The notes under the pieces were generated by a model. That model worked only from the letters and a program-made list of their open reading frames with translations, searched no databases and was not told the origin of the DNA. A stretch of 64,000 bases of DNA from JBCBTJ01 sp039818665 (GTDB taxonomy: Bacteria; Pseudomonadota; Alphaproteobacteria; Caulobacterales; Hyphomonadaceae), in NCBI GenBank assembly GCA_039818665.1, contig JBCBTJ010000006.1, positions 14,893 to 78,892 on the forward strand, written 5' to 3'. Every line of letters begins with the position of its first letter. Within the stretch, counting starts at the first letter, position 1. Made by a program: the position numbers and the translations under genes. Below are positions 59,813-64,000 of this stretch, one piece after another.

Positions 59813-61255
59813 ATGAGGACATGGATCGCCGCCTGCGCGGCCGTTTTGGCTGGAGCGTCGGCTTCGGCGCAAGAAGGCGGGGACACGCCCGAAATGCGCG
59901 CCGCATTGGCCGCGGGCTACAAGGCCGCCTTTGTCTGCTCGGCGACCTTTAACGCCGATCGCACCTTCCCGCTGATCGCCGCGAATGAGCTCGATCTGAT
60001 CTATCCCGACTATCGCGAGGCGGTCGCCCGATTGCCCGGCGCGGAAATCAACAATGAAGCCAGCACCGTCTCGGTGACCTATTCGGCGGACATGCCGCCG
60101 CGCATCGCCGTCTGGCGGCCGGGCCTTGGTTGCGCGCAGCTGCCGATCGGCGCGGAGCCCGTCCTCGCCGATTATGTGCCGGGCTTCACCTCCTGGCCGC
60201 AACCGGCGCTGCCAGACACAAATCCCATCATCGGCGACGATGCGCCGTTGACGCCCGACCTCGACGCCATGGGCCGCCTGGAAGCGCCGATCGACTTCGC
60301 CTTCGACGGCCGCACGTTCGGGGAGGGCACGCGCACGAGCGCGGTAGTCGTCGTCAAAAACGGCCGCGTGGCCGCTGAGCAATACGCTCGCGGGATCACC
60401 GCCGAGACGCCGCAGCGCACTTGGTCCGTCGCCAAAAGCCTTTCCGCCACCATTATCGGCGCAGCCATGCACCAGGGCTTGATCCATGTGGACGAAGAGG
60501 CGCGGCTCGAAGCGTGGAGCGCACCTTTCGATCCGCGCCAGAAGATCAAGGTCCAAGACCTCTTGCATATGGCGAGCGGCTTGGATTCCGGCGAGCGCGG
60601 CTCGCGCACCGATCGCATCTATTTCGGCGGCGCGTCGGTCGCCGATCACGCCGCGACCAAGCAGCTCGAAGCCGCGCCAGGATCGCGCTTTAAATACGCC
60701 AACAATGACACGCTGCTCGCGATGCGGGCCCTGGCCGAACGGTTCGACGATAAGGGCGCGTACCGCCGCTTCCCCTATGAGTCGCTGTTCCTCAAAATCG
60801 GGGCCGAGCGCACGACGCTTGAGACCGACTGGCGCGGCGATTTCCTCTCCTCCTCCCAGGTCTGGACGACGGCGCGGGATCTCGCCCGCATCGGCCAGCT
60901 TTATCTCCAGGACGGGGTTTGGCGCGGCGAGCGCATTCTGCCCTTCGGCTGGTGGGAATGGGTGAGCGCCCCGCTCGGGCCGCAGCCGACCCAAGGCGAT
61001 TATGGGTATGGCGCGCAGTTTTGGCTGATCGGCGGGATCGACGGCTTGCCGGCCGAAACCTTCGCCGCCCTCGGCCATCGCGGCCAACACCTCGTCATCG
61101 TCCCCTCGAAAGACGTGGTGATTGTTCGCCGCGGGTATGATGAAAGCGGCGGCGCGCCGTTCGACATCACGGCCTTCGCCGCCACCGTGCTCAAAGCGCT
61201 GGAGCCGCCGCCCCCGCCGCTCGAGCCGTTGGAGGAGGGCGAGGAGGCGCGCTAG
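59813..61255 (+). CDS. Secreted serine hydrolase, beta-lactamase/class C fold
   Basis: A 480-residue exported protein with signal AVLAGASASAQ. The catalytic SxxK is SVAK in RTWSVAKSLSATIIG, the second motif is the Tyr-x-Asn in FKYANNDTLLAMRAL, and the third is the His-Arg-Gly in LGHRGQHLVIVPSKDVVIV. An N-terminal 130-residue extension (YPDYREAVARLPGAEINNEA) precedes the hydrolase domain. Role unknown; a peptidase or esterase is likeliest. ATG preceded by GGGAGGCC. Divergent from the exonuclease gene. Confidence 0.82.
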   Translation: MRTWIAACAAVLAGASASAQEGGDTPEMRAALAAGYKAAFVCSATFNADRTFPLIAANELDLIYPDYREAVARLPGAEINNEASTVSVTYSADMPPRIAVWRPGLGCAQLPIGAEPVLADYVPGFTSWPQPALPDTNPIIGDDAPLTPDLDAMGRLEAPIDFAFDGRTFGEGTRTSAVVVVKNGRVAAEQYARGITAETPQRTWSVAKSLSATIIGAAMHQGLIHVDEEARLEAWSAPFDPRQKIKVQDLLHMASGLDSGERGSRTDRIYFGGASVADHAATKQLEAAPGSRFKYANNDTLLAMRALAERFDDKGAYRRFPYESLFLKIGAERTTLETDWRGDFLSSSQVWTTARDLARIGQLYLQDGVWRGERILPFGWWEWVSAPLGPQPTQGDYGYGAQFWLIGGIDGLPAETFAALGHRGQHLVIVPSKDVVIVRRGYDESGGAPFDITAFAATVLKALEPPPPPLEPLEEGEEAR

Positions 61256-61321
61256 GCGACGCTTCGCGCCTTTCACGGAAAATGAACCCCGCAATCGCCG
61301 CATTGCGCTAAACTGAAGGGC

Positions 61322-63814
61322 ATGCCCGACAGCGCCCCGCCTTCCCCGTTCACCCTGCCCAAGCCGTTCATGGCTTGGTTTGACGGTCGCGGCTGGGCGG
61401 CGCGGCCGCATCAATTGGCGCTGACGGAGGCGGCGCTGGCCGGCGAGAGCGCGCTCCTCATCGCGCCCACCGGCGGCGGCAAAACGCTCGCCGGCTTCCT
61501 CGCCAGCCTGATCGAGCTTGCCGAGACAAAGCGCGCGCGTCCGGCGCTTCACACGCTTTATCTCTCCCCCCTCAAAGCGCTCGCTGTCGATGTGGAACGG
61601 AACCTCCAAACGCCGGTCGCCGAGATGGGGCTCGACATCCGCATCGAGACGCGCACGGGCGACACGCCGGCGCATAAGCGCCAGCGCCAGCGCGCCAATC
61701 CGCCGGACATGCTGCTCACCACGCCGGAGCAGCTGGCGCTCTTCATCGCGTCGGATCGATCGCGCGAGTTCTTCGCCGATCTCAAAGCCGTCATCATAGA
61801 CGAAATCCACGCCATCGCGCCGACCAAGCGCGGCGATCTGCTGAGCCTCGGCCTTGCCGCGCTCGCCGAGTTCGCGCCGGGCTGCCGGTTCATCGGACTC
61901 TCGGCGACGGTCGCCGACCCCGACGGCCTCGCCCGCTGGCTCGCTCCGGACGCCAAAGTCATTCGCGCGTCCGGCGGGGTGAACGCCGAGGTCTCCACCC
62001 TCGTCAGCCGTGAGCGCATTCCCTGGTCCGGCCATTCCGGCCGCTTCGCGGTGGGCGAGGTCTATGAGGCGATCCAAAACGCCAATATGACGCTCGTCTT
62101 CGTCAACACGCGGAGCCAGGCCGAGCTGCTCTTCCAAGAGCTGTGGCGCGTGAATGAGGATGGCCTGCCCATCGCGCTCCACCATGGCTCGCTGGACCGC
62201 GGTCAGCGGCGCAAGGTCGAGGCGGCCATGGCGCGGGGCGAGCTTAAGGCCGTGGTCTGCACCTCGACGCTCGATCTCGGCATCGATTGGGGGGAGGTGG
62301 ACCTCGTCATCCAAATGGGCGCGCCCAAAGGCGCGGCGCGGCTCATCCAACGGATCGGCCGGGCCAACCACCGGATGGACGAGGCGAGCCGGGCGATGCT
62401 GGTGCCGACCAATCGGTTCGAGGTCCTGGAATGCCGCGCGGCCCAAGACGCGGTCGGCGCCGGCGAGCTCGACGGCGAGGCTCCGCGCCCCGGCGCGTTC
62501 GACGTGCTCGCCCAGCATGTGATGGGCCGGGCTTGCGGGGAGGGGTTCGAGCTGGAGGCGCTCTACAATGAGATCCGGCGGGCCGCACCCTACGAACACC
62601 TCGACTGGGAGACTTGGGAGCGGGTCGTCGATTTCGTCGCCACCGGCGGGTACGCGCTGAAAACCTATGACCGCTTCCGCCGCATCATCCGTCGCTCCGA
62701 CGGGCTGTGGGTCGCCCGCACGCCTCGGGACGTCCAGCAGCATCGGATGAATGTCGGGGCGATTGTGGAGGCGGCGACGCTCACGGTTCGCCTCGCCAAT
62801 TTCCGCGGCGCGAAGCCCCGCGCCAGCAAAGCGCCCGAGCAAGGCAAAAGAGTGATTACCGCCGGCCGGAAGCTTGGCGAGATTGAGGAGTATTTCATCG
62901 AGACCCTCACCCCCGGCGACACGTTTCTGTTCGCCGGCGAAGTGCTGCGCTTTATCGGCGTCCAAGACGGCGACGCGCTCGCTGTGCGGACCAATGACGC
63001 GACCCCCGCCATTCCCTATTACGCCGGCGGGAAGTTTCCGCTCTCAACTTTCCTCGCCGCGCGGGTGCGCCAGATGCTGCATGACCCGGCCCAGTGGGCG
63101 GCGCTCCCGACCCAAGTCCGCGAGTGGATCGACATCCAGAACCAGCGCTCCGCCATTCCGCCGCCGGATCATTTGCTGGTCGAGACCTTCCCGCGCGGGG
63201 ACCGGCATTATCTCGTCTGCTACCCCTTCGAGGGCCGGCTGGCGCACCAGACCCTCGGCATGCTGCTGACCCGGCGGCTGGAGCGGGCCGGCGTCAAACC
63301 GCTCGGTTTCGTGGCCTCCGAATACGCCATGTCCGTCTGGAGCATGGACCCGATGGGCGGGCTCGACATGAACGCGCTCTTCCATCCGGACATGTTGGGC
63401 GACGACCTCGACCTTTGGCTGGAGGAGAGCATTCTGATGAAGCGCACCTTCCGCGCCTGCGCCCAGATCTCCGGCCTCATCGCGCGGCGCTTTCCGGGCC
63501 AAGAGAAGACCGGCCGCCAGGTCACCTTCTCGACCGATCTCATCTATGACGTGCTCCGCTCGCACGAGCCGGACCATCTCCTGCTCCAAGCCGCCCAGGC
63601 GGACGCGGCCACCGGCCTCCTCGACATCCGCCGCCTCGGCGAGCTTCTGGTCCGCGCCCAACGCAAAATCGCCCACCACGACTTACCGAAAATCAGCCCC
63701 TTCGCCGTGCCGGTGATGCTGGAGATCGGCAAAGAGCCGGTGCATGGCGCGAGCGCGCAGCACGCGATTTTGGCCGAGGCGGAGGGGGATTTGGTGGCCG
63801 ATGCGATGGGGTAG
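61322..63814 (+). CDS. Ligase-associated DEXH-box DNA helicase (Lhr-like)
   Basis: An 830-residue superfamily 2 helicase. Motif I is IAPTGGGKTLAGFL, motif II DEIHAIAPTKRGD, motif III LSATVADPDGL, motif V TSTLDLGIDWG and motif VI RLIQRIGRANHRMDE. The C-terminal half is the Lhr-specific winged-helix and beta-barrel (AVRTNDATPAIPYYAGGKFP, YLVCYPFEGRLAHQTLGMLL). It is expected to unwind damaged DNA with the ligase-associated exonuclease. No ligase gene is visible between them, and the metallophosphoesterase usually following is not in the remaining 186 bp. Confidence 0.88.
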   Translation: MPDSAPPSPFTLPKPFMAWFDGRGWAARPHQLALTEAALAGESALLIAPTGGGKTLAGFLASLIELAETKRARPALHTLYLSPLKALAVDVERNLQTPVAEMGLDIRIETRTGDTPAHKRQRQRANPPDMLLTTPEQLALFIASDRSREFFADLKAVIIDEIHAIAPTKRGDLLSLGLAALAEFAPGCRFIGLSATVADPDGLARWLAPDAKVIRASGGVNAEVSTLVSRERIPWSGHSGRFAVGEVYEAIQNANMTLVFVNTRSQAELLFQELWRVNEDGLPIALHHGSLDRGQRRKVEAAMARGELKAVVCTSTLDLGIDWGEVDLVIQMGAPKGAARLIQRIGRANHRMDEASRAMLVPTNRFEVLECRAAQDAVGAGELDGEAPRPGAFDVLAQHVMGRACGEGFELEALYNEIRRAAPYEHLDWETWERVVDFVATGGYALKTYDRFRRIIRRSDGLWVARTPRDVQQHRMNVGAIVEAATLTVRLANFRGAKPRASKAPEQGKRVITAGRKLGEIEEYFIETLTPGDTFLFAGEVLRFIGVQDGDALAVRTNDATPAIPYYAGGKFPLSTFLAARVRQMLHDPAQWAALPTQVREWIDIQNQRSAIPPPDHLLVETFPRGDRHYLVCYPFEGRLAHQTLGMLLTRRLERAGVKPLGFVASEYAMSVWSMDPMGGLDMNALFHPDMLGDDLDLWLEESILMKRTFRACAQISGLIARRFPGQEKTGRQVTFSTDLIYDVLRSHEPDHLLLQAAQADAATGLLDIRRLGELLVRAQRKIAHHDLPKISPFAVPVMLEIGKEPVHGASAQHAILAEAEGDLVADAMG

Positions 63815-64000
63815 GGGTGGGGGCTTTTGGTTTTGCTCGCGGTTGTTCGGCGCTGGCGGGCCGGCGGCTGCGGGAGTCTTTTTGTTTGCTCGGGCGCTGA
63901 TCCTCGCTGCGCTCGGGCGCCCTGCGCCGGCGCGTTGCTTGTGGGGGCTTTGCGCCGCGCCTTCAGTTCTGCGTCACCCTCGACGGGCGGCGCCCGTCGA

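Noticed and set aside
59735..62965. A 1076-codon open frame on the minus strand
   Set aside because: It lies opposite the serine hydrolase and the helicase, both with clear motifs. Long antisense frames are common in GC-rich codons, and its translation is Arg/Ala-rich with no motif.
63888..63920. Direct repeat GCTCGGGCGC (63888-63897 and 63911-63920) near the right edge
   Set aside because: A 10-bp GC-rich repeat can occur by chance; nothing else in the 186-bp tail supports a mobile element or gene.
1..64000. CRISPR arrays, IS elements, prophage genes
   Set aside because: No regularly spaced repeats, transposase or integrase motifs, or phage structural genes were seen anywhere in the window.

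Overview
This is a GC-rich, densely coded chromosomal window from an alphaproteobacterium. The evidence is the gene set: IspZ/YciB, a CcmABCD/CcmE cytochrome c maturation locus, a TIGR02466-type oxygenase, PyrF of the type-2 class, a ligase-associated DNA repair exonuclease and helicase, many lipoproteins and a PQQ quinohaemoprotein. An aquatic member of the Caulobacterales or Parvularculales is plausible, but the sequence alone does not fix the genus. No phage, IS element, CRISPR array or rRNA was seen. One tRNA gene is present (CAT anticodon, probably tRNA-Ile2).

Layout. 1-9 kb: a truncated prolyl oligopeptidase, an ArsC-type arsenate reductase, then metabolic genes (AGE epimerase, gpmA, purU, a RibD-like deaminase with an unrecognised N-terminal domain), an adenine deaminase/glycosyltransferase pair and a GST. 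9-20 kb: a secreted protein built of 23-residue repeats plus a peptidoglycan-binding domain, Hsp20, a lipoprotein methyltransferase, ppa, lysE, an SbtA/SbtB bicarbonate transport pair, a TetR regulator next to cfa, and a large membrane protein ending in a GrpE-like module. 20-29 kb: acyl-CoA ligase, GST, MarR with a lysine-rich tail, NUDIX, beta-lactamase-fold hydrolase, ispZ, dicarboxylate symporter and an arsR-arsI operon with a clear operator. 29-37 kb: hrpB, a cyclophilin lipoprotein, a second acyl-CoA ligase, a probable zinc TonB receptor with a Zur-like site, an amidohydrolase remnant and accA. 37-43 kb: a TIR-linker-TM-FGE protein followed by membrane proteins, a DUF350 protein with a membrane-anchored trypsin-like protease, and pyrF. 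43-52 kb: PQQ dehydrogenase, TerB-like protein, sulfotransferase, the ccm locus, cupin, VOC and SDR genes. 52-64 kb: a lipoprotein/protease pair, panD, a SIMPL protein, the tRNA, a second secreted trypsin-like protease beside a cystatin-like lipoprotein, and the ligase-associated exonuclease and helicase split around a serine hydrolase.

The most unusual items are: the membrane protein with a GrpE beta-domain (17944-19890); the TIR-FGE membrane protein translationally coupled to a 3-TM protein (37791-40156); the cystatin-like lipoprotein (58249-58650); the eight-repeat secreted protein (9282-10259); a hairpin that would bury the ribosome binding site of an acyl-CoA ligase (34297-34345); and a Zur-like palindrome upstream of an acidic/His-loop TonB receptor (36469-36487).
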